From NCBI GenBank assembly GCA_011390345.1, contig JAABSP010000010.1, forward strand, positions 18,879 through 82,878: DNA of 64,000 nucleotides, written 5' to 3'. Position 1 is the stretch's first letter, and each line of letters opens with the position of its first letter. The stretch is from Desulfobacteraceae bacterium (GTDB lineage Bacteria; Desulfobacterota; Desulfobacteria; Desulfobacterales; JAABSP01). A program made the translations under genes and the position numbers. The notes under the pieces were generated by a model. It ran no database searches. It was not told the DNA's origin and was given only the letters and a program-made list of their open reading frames with translations. Below, piece by piece: positions 28,605 to 37,954 of the stretch.

Positions 28605-30041
28605 ATGCACGATTCATCATCAGCGGAAAAGGAAAAGCCTTTTCGGCTTGTCAAATTTTTCACCTTCGCCAGTCTCGGGGTGATCTTTATCGGGACAATG
28701 GTTCTGGCTCTGCTCAACACGCACTGGGCCAGAACCATGCAGATCAAGAAGAGCGAAGATTATGCCCTGCTGCTGGTGGAGAACCTCAACCACCAAGTCT
28801 TCATGCAGTTCATCATACCGGTGGCCCTGAAATTCGGCAAGATCCAGTTGAGAAACCCGGAGCAGTTCGAGCGGATGGACAAGATCGTCCGGAGTACCCT
28901 GCACAGCTTCAATGTGGAGATGGTCAACATCTACGACATGAACCATATCATCTCCTACAGCTTTGATCCGGAAAAGGTGGGCCGGAAGAACATCGGCGGA
29001 GCCGGGTATGAGAAGGCGGTGGCGGGACAGCCCTTTTCAAAGCTGATCCAGCGGGGGAACTTCTGGCAGCTCTTTTTCGGCTTTCCCGAAAGGAGCCGGA
29101 TCATTACCTTCGCGCCCCTGCGCGCGGAAAAGCCCCTCTCCCGGATCTCGGGGCCCGTGCTGGGGGTGGTGGAGATCACCCAGGATCTCTCCGATGATTA
29201 CAAGGCCATCTTCCGGTTTCAGATCCGGGTGATCCTCACCTGCACCGGGGTCATGGGTTTTCTGCTGCTGGCGCTGATCTATGTGGTCAAAAAGGGGGAA
29301 GGAATCATCCATCAGCGGAACCTGGAGCGCATCAAACTCAAGGAGCAGCTCGAACAGGCCCGGCGGCTGTCGGCCATCGGAGAGATGGTTGCGGGGATCT
29401 CCCACGAGATCCGGAATCCGCTGGGGATCATCCGGAGTTCCGCGGAGCTGCTGAAGAAGAAGATGGCCCATTCGGAGCCGGAAAACACCATTCCGGACAT
29501 CATTGTGGAAGAGTCCACCCGGCTCAACCATATCATCACCGATTTTCTCGATTTTGCCCGGCCAAAATCCCCCAATCTGGTCCCCTGCAGGGTGGAGAAG
29601 ATCCTTGGCAAGAATCTCGACTTTCTGGCCCCGCAGATCAATGACCAGGGATATGAAATCCATACCCGGAACAGGGAGCCGCTGCCGGAGATCATGGCTG
29701 ACGCGGATATGCTCTACCAGGCATTTTTGAACATCTTCATCAATGCCATGCAGGCGATGCCCGGCGGAGGGCGCATCGATGTGGTGATGGAGGCCGGAAA
29801 CCGCGATGTGGCCATCAGCTTTAATGACCAGGGAAGCGGTATTCCTCAGGAGATCGCAGATAAGCTCTGGGACCCCTTCTTCACCACCAAGGATTCGGGA
29901 ACGGGGCTGGGGCTGGGCATTGTCAAGAATATCATCGAATCCCACCGGGGAGCTGTTGAGATCATCAACCGCACTGGCAAAGGCGCGAGGGTTTCGGTTC
30001 GCCTTCCGGTGGAGAAAGAAGAGCAGTCACAAGGAGCATAA
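28605..30041 (+). CDS. Sensor histidine kinase, ZraS/AtoS-like
   Basis: A 478-residue two-component kinase. Transmembrane helices near residues 20-40 and 200-225 enclose a periplasmic sensor domain of about 160 residues. The HisKA box is 'AGISHEIRNPLGIIRSSAELL', with the phospho-accepting His near residue 266. The ATPase has 'INAMQAMPGGG' (N), 'FNDQGSGIP' (G1), 'PFFTTKDSGTGLGLGI' (F/G2). It is followed 9 bases later by an NtrC-type regulator, its likely partner. The position beside pilM suggests, but does not prove, a PilS-like role; PilS normally has six helices. Confidence 0.9.
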   Translation: MHDSSSAEKEKPFRLVKFFTFASLGVIFIGTMVLALLNTHWARTMQIKKSEDYALLLVENLNHQVFMQFIIPVALKFGKIQLRNPEQFERMDKIVRSTLHSFNVEMVNIYDMNHIISYSFDPEKVGRKNIGGAGYEKAVAGQPFSKLIQRGNFWQLFFGFPERSRIITFAPLRAEKPLSRISGPVLGVVEITQDLSDDYKAIFRFQIRVILTCTGVMGFLLLALIYVVKKGEGIIHQRNLERIKLKEQLEQARRLSAIGEMVAGISHEIRNPLGIIRSSAELLKKKMAHSEPENTIPDIIVEESTRLNHIITDFLDFARPKSPNLVPCRVEKILGKNLDFLAPQINDQGYEIHTRNREPLPEIMADADMLYQAFLNIFINAMQAMPGGGRIDVVMEAGNRDVAISFNDQGSGIPQEIADKLWDPFFTTKDSGTGLGLGIVKNIIESHRGAVEIINRTGKGARVSVRLPVEKEEQSQGA

Positions 30042-30050
30042 GATAAAGAT

Positions 30051-31448
30051 ATGGAGACCATTCTGATCGTTGATGACGAAAAGAACTACCCTCTGATATT
30101 GAGCGCGGTACTCGAAGAGGAGGGATTTGAAACCCTCACTGCAAACAGCGGCCAGAAGGCTGTTGAGATTCTGGAAAGTGCGGAGGTGGATCTCGTGCTG
30201 ACGGATATGAAGATGCCGGTCATGGACGGCATGGAGCTGCTCAACCGGATCAAATCCCGCAATCCCGACCTGCCGGTCATCATGATGACTGCCTACGGAA
30301 CCGTTGAAAAGGCCGTGGAGGCCATGCAGAAAGGGGCATACAACTATATCCTGAAGCCTTTTGACAATGAAAGCCTCATTGTATATGTCAACAAGGCCCT
30401 TGACATGTATCGGATGATCAAGGAGAACCGACGGCTGAAAAATGCGGTCTCCACCCATTACAGCTTCGGCAACATCATCGGCAGAAGCAAGCCGATGCAG
30501 GCGGTATTTGAAACCATTGCAAAGATCGGACCAACCGGCGCGACGGTTCTGATCGAGGGGGAGAACGGAACGGGGAAGGAGCTGGTGGCCAAATCGATCC
30601 ACTTCAACAGCCCCCGGAAGGAGAAGCCCTTCATTGCCGTCAACTGTGCAGCTCTTTCGGAGAACCTGCTGGAAAGCGAGCTTTTCGGCCATGAGAAGGG
30701 GGCCTTCACCGGAGCGGTCGCCGCCAAAAAAGGAAGATTCGAACTGGCGGACAGGGGAACCCTGTTTCTGGATGAAATCGGTGAACTGCCCCTAAACCTT
30801 CAGGTCAAACTTCTCCGGGTACTCCAGGAGAAGATCTTCGAGCGGGTGGGGGGAACCCGATCCATTTCCGTGGATATCCGGATCATCGCGGCCACCAACA
30901 AACATCTCAAGAAGGAGGTGGAGCAGAGTCGATTCCGTGAGGATCTCTACTACCGGCTCAATGTCCTCCATATCGTATTGCCGCCGCTGCGGGAGCGGAT
31001 CGAAGACATCCGCCCCCTGGTGGCTCACTTCATCAAAAAATATGCACATGAGCGCCATTCCGACATTCCGGTCACAGGGCTGGACCAGGACGCGGAAAAG
31101 CTGCTCTATGAGTACGACTGGCCCGGGAATATCCGGGAACTGGAGAATGTGATCGAGCGGGCACTGATCCTCTCTCCCAATGAGAAAATCGATGTCTCGG
31201 ATCTTCCCAAACCCCTGACCAGAGGGGCGGAAAATGTCCTGCGCCTGGATGATATTCCGCCCAATGCAAAACTCAACAAGACCCTTGCCCAGGTGGAGCA
31301 GACAATGATCCGGCGGGCCTTGAAGATGACGGGAAATGTCCAGTCTCACGCCGCGCAGATCCTCGGTATAGGGAAGAGCGGCCTCAACCAGAAGATCAAA
31401 AAGTATAAACTCGATGCGGGACCAAACAGGCTCGAAAAGAGCAGATGA
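30051..31448 (+). CDS. Sigma-54-dependent response regulator, NtrC family
   Basis: 465 residues in three domains. The receiver (1-120) has phospho-acceptor Asp52 in '[13 protein letters not shown]'. The AAA+ domain (about 140-375) has Walker A 'GENGTGKE' and 'GAFTGA', the loop that contacts sigma-54, plus '[10 protein letters not shown]'. The Fis-type helix-turn-helix is '[21 protein letters not shown]' near the C-terminus. It activates promoters read by RpoN, whose gene is at 49.6 kb. It is co-transcribed with the kinase. Its targets cannot be read from the window. Confidence 0.95.
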   Translation: METILIVDDEKNYPLILSAVLEEEGFETLTANSGQKAVEILESAEVDLVLTDMKMPVMDGMELLNRIKSRNPDLPVIMMTAYGTVEKAVEAMQKGAYNYILKPFDNESLIVYVNKALDMYRMIKENRRLKNAVSTHYSFGNIIGRSKPMQAVFETIAKIGPTGATVLIEGENGTGKELVAKSIHFNSPRKEKPFIAVNCAALSENLLESELFGHEKGAFTGAVAAKKGRFELADRGTLFLDEIGELPLNLQVKLLRVLQEKIFERVGGTRSISVDIRIIAATNKHLKKEVEQSRFREDLYYRLNVLHIVLPPLRERIEDIRPLVAHFIKKYAHERHSDIPVTGLDQDAEKLLYEYDWPGNIRELENVIERALILSPNEKIDVSDLPKPLTRGAENVLRLDDIPPNAKLNKTLAQVEQTMIRRALKMTGNVQSHAAQILGIGKSGLNQKIKKYKLDAGPNRLEKSR

Positions 31449-31456
31449 TAGATTGT

Positions 31457-32143
31457 TTATCCGGCAGTCTTCTCCCGAACCATTTCGGCATAGGGGGAAT
31501 CCTCATGTTCCGCCAGCAGCTTTTCAAAGGCCGCACGGCTCTTCTTTTCATCGCCGGTGCGAGCGTAGATCTCACCGAGGTGAAACAGGGCGTCGGCCTT
31601 CAAGACCGGCTTTTCCCCGCTTGTCACCCGCTCGAAAAAGCCTGCGGCCCGGCCGTATTCCTCCTGGCGCTCATACGCGTAGCCTAGGCCGCTTAAAATC
31701 ATGTTGCGGATGGCCGGCTCATTTTCAAAATCCCGCAGTGCCGCCTCATAGTTATCGATGGCCTCCGGGGTCCTGCCGGCCCCATAAGCGATGTTGGCAT
31801 AGATGACCCGGCCCAGCCGGCCCCCCTGAGTATCGCCGTACTTTTCCAGCAAATCCTCGAAATCCTTCTGCACTTCATCATAGGCCGCATCCGCATCTTT
31901 CTCCTCAACCACGGCTTCATACCGGTCCCGGACATTTTCCAGAAGCACAAAGGAGCGGTCTTCGGAACGGATGGAAAAATACTTGAGTCCGGAAAGGAGG
32001 ATCAGCACCAGCAGCAGACCGCCGATGGCGCCGACGACCTGCCCCTTGTGATCCATGATATACAGAAAAAGCTTTCTGGAAAAGGTGAGAAACTCATCCG
32101 GCTCCTTGAGCAGCTCCTTGCGCGAGACCTTCTTTTTGGCCAT
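31457..32143 (-). CDS. YfgM-like TPR membrane protein
   Basis: A 228-residue protein with a lysine-rich cytoplasmic start, one transmembrane helix ('VVGAIGGLLLVLILLSGLKYF', about 36-56) and TPR-like helices outside. Examples are 'ANIAYGAGRTPEAIDNYEAAL', 'GLGYAYERQEEYGRAAGFFE' and 'HLGEIYARTGDEKKSRAAFE'. This layout matches the TPR_21/YfgM group, which associates with the Sec translocon and periplasmic chaperones. It converges on the response regulator with an 8-base gap. Confidence 0.75.
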   Translation of the reverse strand: MAKKKVSRKELLKEPDEFLTFSRKLFLYIMDHKGQVVGAIGGLLLVLILLSGLKYFSIRSEDRSFVLLENVRDRYEAVVEEKDADAAYDEVQKDFEDLLEKYGDTQGGRLGRVIYANIAYGAGRTPEAIDNYEAALRDFENEPAIRNMILSGLGYAYERQEEYGRAAGFFERVTSGEKPVLKADALFHLGEIYARTGDEKKSRAAFEKLLAEHEDSPYAEMVREKTAG

Positions 32144-32183
32144 CTCTCCTCCCGATCAATTCAATTGAGATTTTTTTACAGCT

Positions 32184-32624
32184 CTACCAGACCAGCATCT
32201 GATGAATCCAGCCCTTGTCCCCGTCAGAATGCTGGATCTGTATCCAGTTTCCTTTTCGATCCAGCACCCTGAAAGGGACACCCCTTTCCACGGTAAAGAG
32301 GATATCCTCGTCCGTACCAGGGCCGGAGCGGACATTGCATTTATCCTTGACCACGATCACCGAATTGACATTCTTGAGCAGATCCGCATAGATCCAGCCC
32401 TTATCCCCCTCGTAATCCTTGAAGTAGGCCCAACCGCCGCTCTTTTTGATCACATCCACAGGGTGGTACCGCTCCACCTGCCAGAGGACATCATATTTCG
32501 TACCCGGGCCCGAACGGATGTTGGCCGTGGGAACATCCACTGTCATACGATCGGCCAGTGCAGCGCCGGCCGTCACAAGTGCAAAAAGGATGATGATAAA
32601 TGTGTAGCCATAGACTCTTTTCAT
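32184..32624 (-). CDS. Exported protein with two bacterial SH3 domains
   Basis: 146 residues. The ATG at 32624 was chosen because AAGGAGGT stands 6 bases before it and because it begins a clean signal peptide, 'GYTFIIILFALVTAGAALA'; the frame extends 21 codons upstream without support. Two SH3b repeats each carry 'NIRSGPGTKYDVLW' / 'NVRSGPGTDEDILF' and end in 'GDKGWIYADLL' / 'GDKGWIHQMLVW'. Such domains bind cell-wall peptides or act as folding modules. The target is unknown. Confidence 0.85.
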   Translation of the reverse strand: MKRVYGYTFIIILFALVTAGAALADRMTVDVPTANIRSGPGTKYDVLWQVERYHPVDVIKKSGGWAYFKDYEGDKGWIYADLLKNVNSVIVVKDKCNVRSGPGTDEDILFTVERGVPFRVLDRKGNWIQIQHSDGDKGWIHQMLVW

Positions 32625-32712
32625 GCGCAACCTCCTTGGCCCTGTTTTATTTGTGGCTATCATAAAAGAAAATGCAAGAGATTTCAAGGCGCGGATGGTA
32701 TAAGAGCGTTTT

Positions 32713-33357
32713 TTACACGCTGTAGAAGAAGAGATCGGGAAGTCGAACGCAGGTGAGGCGGTTGCCGTAGACCGCGCCCGTATCGATGCCGATCTTGTTG
32801 CGCGTCACCAGGGGCTCTGAAAAGGGGGTATGGCCGAAGACCACCCGCTTTCCGAAATCATGGTCAGATAAAACGAATTTATCCCGCACCCAGAGCAGCT
32901 CCTCGGGCCCCTGCATGTTCAGAGGGATCTCCGCACTGAGGCCCGCATGGACGAAGATGTAGCGATCCGTCTCATGGTAGAGAGAAAGGGAACCCAGAAA
33001 GTCGAGGTGATCGGCCGGGATAGGGTAAGATCCTTCCCCTCCGTGGTCCCTGTAGCTTTTGAGGGTATGGCCCCCACCATTGACCAGAAAGGTGGTGCGA
33101 TCGATATCCGAAAGATAGTTCTCCAGCATAAGCTCATGGTTTCCCTTGAGAAAGCAGACGTTGGAATGGTGCTCTTTCAACCCCATCAGATATCGGATCA
33201 CCTCATAGGAGTGCGAGCCCCGGTCGATATAGTCTCCCATGAAAACCAAAGAATCGGCATTGAAATCGATATCGATGATCTCCATCAGCTCCCGAAGCTT
33301 GTCATAGCAGCCGTGAATGTCCCCGACGGCAAATATTCTCCCTTCCGATTTTTCCAC
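32713..33357 (-). CDS. PPP-family metallophosphoesterase (PrpA/ApaH-like)
   Basis: A 214-residue phosphatase with the three family motifs: 'GDIHGCYDKL' (about 12-21), 'GDYIDRGSHS' and 'LKGNHELML'. Distal histidines are in 'FVHAGLS' and 'VFGHTPFSEP'. It may remove phosphate from Ser/Thr residues or cleave diadenosine tetraphosphate; the sequence does not decide. The start is GTG. It follows the radical SAM gene by one base, so the two are co-transcribed. Confidence 0.88.
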   Translation of the reverse strand: MEKSEGRIFAVGDIHGCYDKLRELMEIIDIDFNADSLVFMGDYIDRGSHSYEVIRYLMGLKEHHSNVCFLKGNHELMLENYLSDIDRTTFLVNGGGHTLKSYRDHGGEGSYPIPADHLDFLGSLSLYHETDRYIFVHAGLSAEIPLNMQGPEELLWVRDKFVLSDHDFGKRVVFGHTPFSEPLVTRNKIGIDTGAVYGNRLTCVRLPDLFFYSV

Positions 33358-33358
33358 T

Positions 33359-34294
33359 TTAAAAAATCCTGAAGACGCGGCGGGGCAGATCGAGACGGGT
33401 CAGCCCCTCCTCTTTTGCGGCGTCTCTGGCCTCCTGGATATCCGTTTTGGAGGGATACCCAGCGATCTCCGCCACCTTGTCCGCACGTCCCAGGGGACGA
33501 TACTGGCCCATGATGTTGATGTATGTCTCCTTTGAGATCTCCTGTGCGAGAAAGCGCATGATCTCCGCGGTTCCGGCAATCGGGCCGGGCAGGACCAGAT
33601 GGCGGATCAGAAGTCCCCGCCGGGCAATCCCCTCATCATCGATGAGAAGATCCCCGACCTGCCGATGCATCTCCATGACGGCCGCCTTTGCCTTCTCCGG
33701 ATAGTCCGGAGCATCGCAGGTTTTTTGGCCCAGATCCGAATGCCAGAATTTGAAATCGGGCATATAGATATCGACGATCCCGTCGAGCAGTTTCAGGGTC
33801 GAAACATTCTCATATCCGCCGCAGTTATAGACCAGCGGGACTTTGAGTCCTTCCGGAATGGCTGTCTCCAGTGCCGCCAGAATCTGCGGAACCACATGGG
33901 AGGGGGAGACGAAATTGATATTGTGACACCCCTGGCGCTGCAGATCGAGCATCATGGCCCCCAGTTCCGCATGGGAGACCGGACGGCCTGCGCTCTCATG
34001 GCTGATATCATAGTTCTGGCAGAAGATGCACATCAGGTTGCAGTGGGTGATGAAGATCGTTCCCGACCCGTGGGAGCCCACCAGCGGCGCCTCTTCACCG
34101 TAATGGGGGGAATAACTCGACACCCACGCCCGCTCTCCGGTTTTGCAGACACCGGTCTCCCCGGAGAGTCGATCCACCTTGCACTTTCTCGGGCAGAGAA
34201 TGCAGGATTTCAGGATCTTGAACGACTGCTCCCTTTTATCGGCCAGTGCTCCATTCTCAAAGGCTTCGATATAGGCCGGTCGAAAATCTCCCAT
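33359..34294 (-). CDS. Radical SAM protein, PflA-like
   Basis: 311 residues from the ATG at 34294, which has AAGGAGG 6 bases upstream; the longer frame reaches into feoB and lacks such a site. The radical SAM cluster motif CX3CX2C is 'CNLMCIFCQNY' (near 91-101). An N-terminal 'CILCPRKCKVDR...GVCKTGE' adds four cysteines. This matches the group annotated as pyruvate formate-lyase-activating-like radical SAM proteins. The substrate is unknown; no glycyl radical enzyme is encoded nearby. Confidence 0.85.
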   Translation of the reverse strand: MGDFRPAYIEAFENGALADKREQSFKILKSCILCPRKCKVDRLSGETGVCKTGERAWVSSYSPHYGEEAPLVGSHGSGTIFITHCNLMCIFCQNYDISHESAGRPVSHAELGAMMLDLQRQGCHNINFVSPSHVVPQILAALETAIPEGLKVPLVYNCGGYENVSTLKLLDGIVDIYMPDFKFWHSDLGQKTCDAPDYPEKAKAAVMEMHRQVGDLLIDDEGIARRGLLIRHLVLPGPIAGTAEIMRFLAQEISKETYINIMGQYRPLGRADKVAEIAGYPSKTDIQEARDAAKEEGLTRLDLPRRVFRIF

Positions 34295-34314
34295 GAATAT
34301 CCTCCTTTCCGCCT

Positions 34315-36501
34315 TCAGGCAAAACCTGAAAGCCGTCCTCCCTGATAGACCAGGAAGGAGACGAGCCAGGCAATCGCGGTGGTATAGGCGACATCGAATA
34401 GCATCCATTTGACGGAGCCGGTCTCCCTGCGAATCGCGGCAACGGTTGCCAGACAGGGGACGTAGAGCAGGACAAAGACCATCATGGAGAGAGCGGAAAG
34501 CGGTGTCATGTCCGATTCCTGAAGAGCGGTCTTCAATGCCTCGGAGGCCTCCTCCTCCACAGCATAGAGGATGCCCATAGTGCTCACCACAATCTCCTTG
34601 GCCGCAAATCCGGTCAGCAGCGCCACGCTCCCCCGCCAGTCGATGCCGATGGGCGCAAAAATCGGCGCGACCGTTTTTCCGATCCTCCCCATATAGGAAC
34701 GCTCCGCATGCTCGGTCTGTCTTGCCCGCTCCACCTCCGTTAGCCGCTCCGTCTGTTCCTGAAGCAGCCCTTCCTGATCTTCTGTTTCAGCCGCTTCGAG
34801 CCGTCGGGAGTACTCCGCCTGAATCTCCTCTTTCATGGCGGCATAATCTCTGCCATACTCCGGGTGAAGCGGAAACGCGGACAATGACCAGACCACCACC
34901 GAGCCCGCGAGAATCACGCCGCTCATCTTCTTCAAAAACATCTTGCTCCGATCCCACATGTGGATCAAGAGGCTTTTGAGCATCGGGATTCGGTAAGGCG
35001 GAAGCTCCATCACAAATGGAGCGTCCGCGCCCTTTAATATGGTGGTGCGGAGAAGACGGCCCGTTGCAATGGAGAGAACGATTCCCATGAGATAAATCCC
35101 GAAGATCACCGAGCCAGCCTGTGCCCCGAAAAAACTTCCGGCCAGCACGATATAGACCGGCAGCTTTGCGGAACAGGACATGAAGGGGGTGATCAAAATG
35201 GTGAGGATGCGGTCCTTTTCACTCTCCAGGGTCCGGGACGCGACAATGGCCGGCACATTGCAGCCAAAGCCCATGAGCATGGGGATGAAAGATTTTCCGT
35301 GGAGGCCGATCAGGTGCATGATCTTGTCCATCAAAAACGCGGCACGGGCCATGTATCCGGTATCTTCGAAGATCGCGATGCAGAAGAAAAGGATCAGGAT
35401 GTTGGGCAGAAAGACGATGACGCTGCCGACCCCGGCGATGACGCCGTCAAGCAGAAAGGCTTTGAAAAGACTTTCTGGCAAGATCGAATCCAGACCCGCC
35501 GAGAGAAGGCTCACCCCCCACTCGATCGCGGCCATGGGATAGACTCCCAGCTTGAAGGTGAGCTGGAACATTGCCCAAATGAAGAAGACGAAGATGGGAA
35601 AGCCGATAAACCGGTCCGTCAGCACCAGGTCGATATTTCTGGAGATATCGACCCGCTTCCGATTGGAGGTGGTGACGGCCTCCTTGACCAGCCCCGCGAT
35701 AAAGCCGTACCGCTCATCGGTCATGACGATCTCGGGATCATCGTCAAAAAGCCTCCGCAGATGCTCCCGCTGGTTTTCCACCTCCCGGAGCAGCTCCTCC
35801 CGGCTACGGCCGGCAAGATCCGCGATCCGATCCCGCACCACCTGGTCGTCCTCCAGCAGCTTGATCGCTGTCCAACGGAATTTATAGGGAAGTCTGGCCT
35901 CGCCGATAGAGATCCGGAGCAGATCCTCGACCGCCAGGATCGAGACCTCGATATCCTTGCTGTACTGGACCTTTCGGGTTTTGGGGATATGGACATCGCT
36001 TTCGGCCAGCTCCACGGCCTTTTCCAGAAGAGTCTCGATCCCCTCGTTCTTATTGCCAACGGTGAAGACCACCGGAAGCCCTAAAAGCTCAGAAAGCTTG
36101 TCCACGTCGATCTTGATGCCTCTCTCCCGGGCCAGATCGGCCATGTTGAGGGCAAAGAGGACCTTGCAGTCCAGCTCCCGGATCTGGGTGGCCAGATAGA
36201 GGCTCCGCTCCAGATTGGACGCGTCGATAATGTCGATCACCAGGTCCGGCGCGGTCTCGAGGACGAAGTCTCTGGCAACGATCTCCTCGATGGAGAAGGG
36301 TGTGAGGCTGTAGGTTCCGGGCAGATCCACGATCTTCAGCTCATGGCCGAATTTGTGGATCGTTCCCTCCTTCTTCTCCACGGTGACGCCGGGCCAGTTG
36401 CCCACCTTCTGGCGGGTTCCTGTGATGTTGTTGAAGATGGTGGTTTTGCCGGAGTTTGGATTTCCGGCCAGGGCAATGGTGAGGTTATTTTTACGAGGCA
36501 A
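34315..36501 (-). CDS. feoB: Ferrous iron transporter FeoB
   Basis: GTP-dependent Fe(II) uptake protein of the inner membrane, 728 residues. The N-terminal G domain has '[12 protein letters not shown]' (G1), '[12 protein letters not shown]' (G3) and '[10 protein letters not shown]' (G4). The guanine-dissociation helical region follows. The membrane part contains two Gate motifs, with '[16 protein letters not shown]' and 'SCSAKLPVY' carrying the conserved cysteines. It lies 4 bases after feoA. The C-terminus is short, without FeoC-like cysteines. Confidence 0.97.
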   Translation of the reverse strand: MPRKNNLTIALAGNPNSGKTTIFNNITGTRQKVGNWPGVTVEKKEGTIHKFGHELKIVDLPGTYSLTPFSIEEIVARDFVLETAPDLVIDIIDASNLERSLYLATQIRELDCKVLFALNMADLARERGIKIDVDKLSELLGLPVVFTVGNKNEGIETLLEKAVELAESDVHIPKTRKVQYSKDIEVSILAVEDLLRISIGEARLPYKFRWTAIKLLEDDQVVRDRIADLAGRSREELLREVENQREHLRRLFDDDPEIVMTDERYGFIAGLVKEAVTTSNRKRVDISRNIDLVLTDRFIGFPIFVFFIWAMFQLTFKLGVYPMAAIEWGVSLLSAGLDSILPESLFKAFLLDGVIAGVGSVIVFLPNILILFFCIAIFEDTGYMARAAFLMDKIMHLIGLHGKSFIPMLMGFGCNVPAIVASRTLESEKDRILTILITPFMSCSAKLPVYIVLAGSFFGAQAGSVIFGIYLMGIVLSIATGRLLRTTILKGADAPFVMELPPYRIPMLKSLLIHMWDRSKMFLKKMSGVILAGSVVVWSLSAFPLHPEYGRDYAAMKEEIQAEYSRRLEAAETEDQEGLLQEQTERLTEVERARQTEHAERSYMGRIGKTVAPIFAPIGIDWRGSVALLTGFAAKEIVVSTMGILYAVEEEASEALKTALQESDMTPLSALSMMVFVLLYVPCLATVAAIRRETGSVKWMLFDVAYTTAIAWLVSFLVYQGGRLSGFA

Positions 36502-36505
36502 GGGA

Positions 36506-36733
36506 CTATCTCACATCTTCCACGGTGATCTGTGCGGCCTCCTCCACCCGCAGGGAGATATGATACCCTTTGACGATCAGCTCCATCGGGTCCTTTAAAG
36601 GCGCATATTTTTCCACATAGACATCTGTTCCCCGGACGATACCCATCTCGAGAATCCGCCTGCGCAGGGCTCCGTTACCGCCCACCCGCACCACCCGGGC
36701 CTTCTGGGACTCCCGCAGATCACTTAACTGCAT
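36506..36733 (-). CDS. feoA: FeoA, small SH3-like iron transport protein
   Basis: 75 residues from the ATG at 36733, which lies inside the end of the upstream fur-feoA fusion (14-base overlap); longer frames are shadows of that gene. The FeoA core reads '[33 protein letters not shown]' with the usual SH3-like barrel. It assists FeoB at the membrane. Overlap on one side and a 4-base gap on the other show tight coupling with both neighbours. Confidence 0.93.
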   Translation of the reverse strand: MQLSDLRESQKARVVRVGGNGALRRRILEMGIVRGTDVYVEKYAPLKDPMELIVKGYHISLRVEEAAQITVEDVR

Positions 36734-37490
36734 GGATGCCTCCGGATGCGGAACGCTCCTCTTTCCCGCTGGATTTGCCATCGGAGTTTTCCGTATCCTT
36801 CCCATGGACCGGCCCATGAACCGGCTCCACCAGAATCTTCTGGGCAAGCCCCCGTCCCAGGGCATACCGGTGATAATCGACCGATATCACCACCTGCCCC
36901 TGATGGATGTTGGTCAGGACTTCGATCTCATCTCCGATCCGAAGCCCCATGGTCAGCAGGCGCATTCGGGCGGTAGATCCGCCGATGAAATCCCGGATGA
37001 TCAGCCGCTCCCCCTGAGGGGCCGCAACCAGCGGCATCCGGTGGACCTGCTCTTCGAGACAGTCAGAACAGATCCCGTAGATCTCCATCCGGTGCTGAAG
37101 TATGTGAAATCCGTGGGAATTGGCGATCTGCCGCTGTAGAGCCTCCATCTGATCGTTTTCGAATTCGACGATCTTTCTGCACTTGGTGCAGATCATATGA
37201 TCATGGTGCTGACCCAGGTGGCGGTGTTCGTACCGCACCTGTCCATTATCGAACCGATTGGCCTGGGCAAAGCCGTAATGGCACATCATGTCCAGGGTAT
37301 TGCGCACGAACTCCAAGTCCAGGGAATGGCCGTCGTTCCGGAGGCGTTCGACAATCTCTGCATCGGTGAAATGATGCTCGCTCTGAAGGAATGCCTCCAG
37401 CACCTTGTACCGGTCCTCGAACCGGTCGATGTTCTCCTGATTGAAGAGCTTTTTGAACTGCTCTTTTTCCTGATGGTGAATCTGTTTCAT
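36720..37490 (-). CDS. Fur-family repressor fused to a FeoA domain
   Basis: 256 residues. The N-terminal half (1-145) is a Fur protein: a winged helix ('RYKVLEAFLQSEHHFTDAEIVERL' region), 'RYEHRHLGQHHDHMICTKCRKIVEFE' with metal-binding His and Cys, and 'GICSDCLE'. Residues about 150-222 form a FeoA-like domain ('ERLIIRDFIGGSTARMRLLTMGLRIGDEIEV'). A polar tail of 30 residues follows. It heads fur/feoA-feoA-feoB, so it probably senses iron and controls this operon. An AT-rich palindrome covers its own promoter. Confidence 0.92.
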   Translation of the reverse strand: MKQIHHQEKEQFKKLFNQENIDRFEDRYKVLEAFLQSEHHFTDAEIVERLRNDGHSLDLEFVRNTLDMMCHYGFAQANRFDNGQVRYEHRHLGQHHDHMICTKCRKIVEFENDQMEALQRQIANSHGFHILQHRMEIYGICSDCLEEQVHRMPLVAAPQGERLIIRDFIGGSTARMRLLTMGLRIGDEIEVLTNIHQGQVVISVDYHRYALGRGLAQKILVEPVHGPVHGKDTENSDGKSSGKEERSASGGIHAVK

Positions 37491-37517
37491 ATCTCTTTCC
37501 GCATCCTTTAATTAGCT

Positions 37518-37556
37518 ATAATTTTTAAAAATAATGGTGCAGGAGAGAGTTGTCAA
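37518..37556 (-). promoter_or_regulatory. Promoter of the feo operon with candidate Fur operator
   Basis: Minus-strand TTGACA (37551-37556), exactly 17 bases, then TATTTT (37528-37533). A near-perfect 18-bp AT palindrome, ATAATTTTTAAAAATAAT (37518-37535; one mismatched pair), covers the -10 box. Its position and composition fit repression by the Fur-like protein encoded immediately downstream. Confidence 0.65.
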
Positions 37557-37558
37557 TT

Positions 37559-37807
37559 TTATTTGGGCCCCGGGATCTCATAGGTGGTGCAGGAGCCGCC
37601 GGAACAGGTTCTGGACTGGGACTGGACCCCGGAAGATGATCCGCCCGGAGCACCGCCGTGCATCGCATAGTTGGTGGTGCTCATCACCCGCTCGAACTCC
37701 TCGGATTGGCATTTGGGGCAGGCGGTCTCGGTCTTCTCGTCTCCGCCCAGGATCAGCAGTTCAAAAAGTTCTTCGCACTTCGTACATCTGAATTCATAGA
37801 TCGGCAT
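37559..37807 (-). CDS. FmdB-family zinc-ribbon protein
   Basis: 82 residues from the ATG at 37807 (AAGGAG nearby; an earlier GTG abuts that site). The start 'MPIYEFRCTKCEELFE' and 'ACPKCQSEEFERVMS' give a two-CXXC zinc ribbon of the FmdB/regulatory-protein family. The C-terminal tail is Gly/Ser-rich with two further cysteines ('RTCSGGSCTTYE'). Its precise role is unknown. It has its own likely promoter (37858-37886). Confidence 0.9.
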   Translation of the reverse strand: MPIYEFRCTKCEELFELLILGGDEKTETACPKCQSEEFERVMSTTNYAMHGGAPGGSSSGVQSQSRTCSGGSCTTYEIPGPK

Positions 37808-37857
37808 TTGGATCACTCCTTATATCCGTTATCTTTTTCGAATATATAAAAAGGGCA

Positions 37858-37886
37858 AATATCGGCGATTCCGGGCCAAATGTCAA
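37858..37886 (-). promoter_or_regulatory. Predicted promoter of the fmdB-like gene
   Basis: Minus-strand TTGACA (37881-37886), 17-base spacer, GATATT (37858-37863). A second A/T-rich TATATA stretch lies just downstream. The leader to the ATG would be about 45 bases. Confidence 0.5.
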
Positions 37887-37954
37887 ACGGAAATTTTCCG
37901 GTCGGCCCGGGATCCTGCTCCGTCGGACCCAGAGATGGCCGACTTCTCCGGAGG

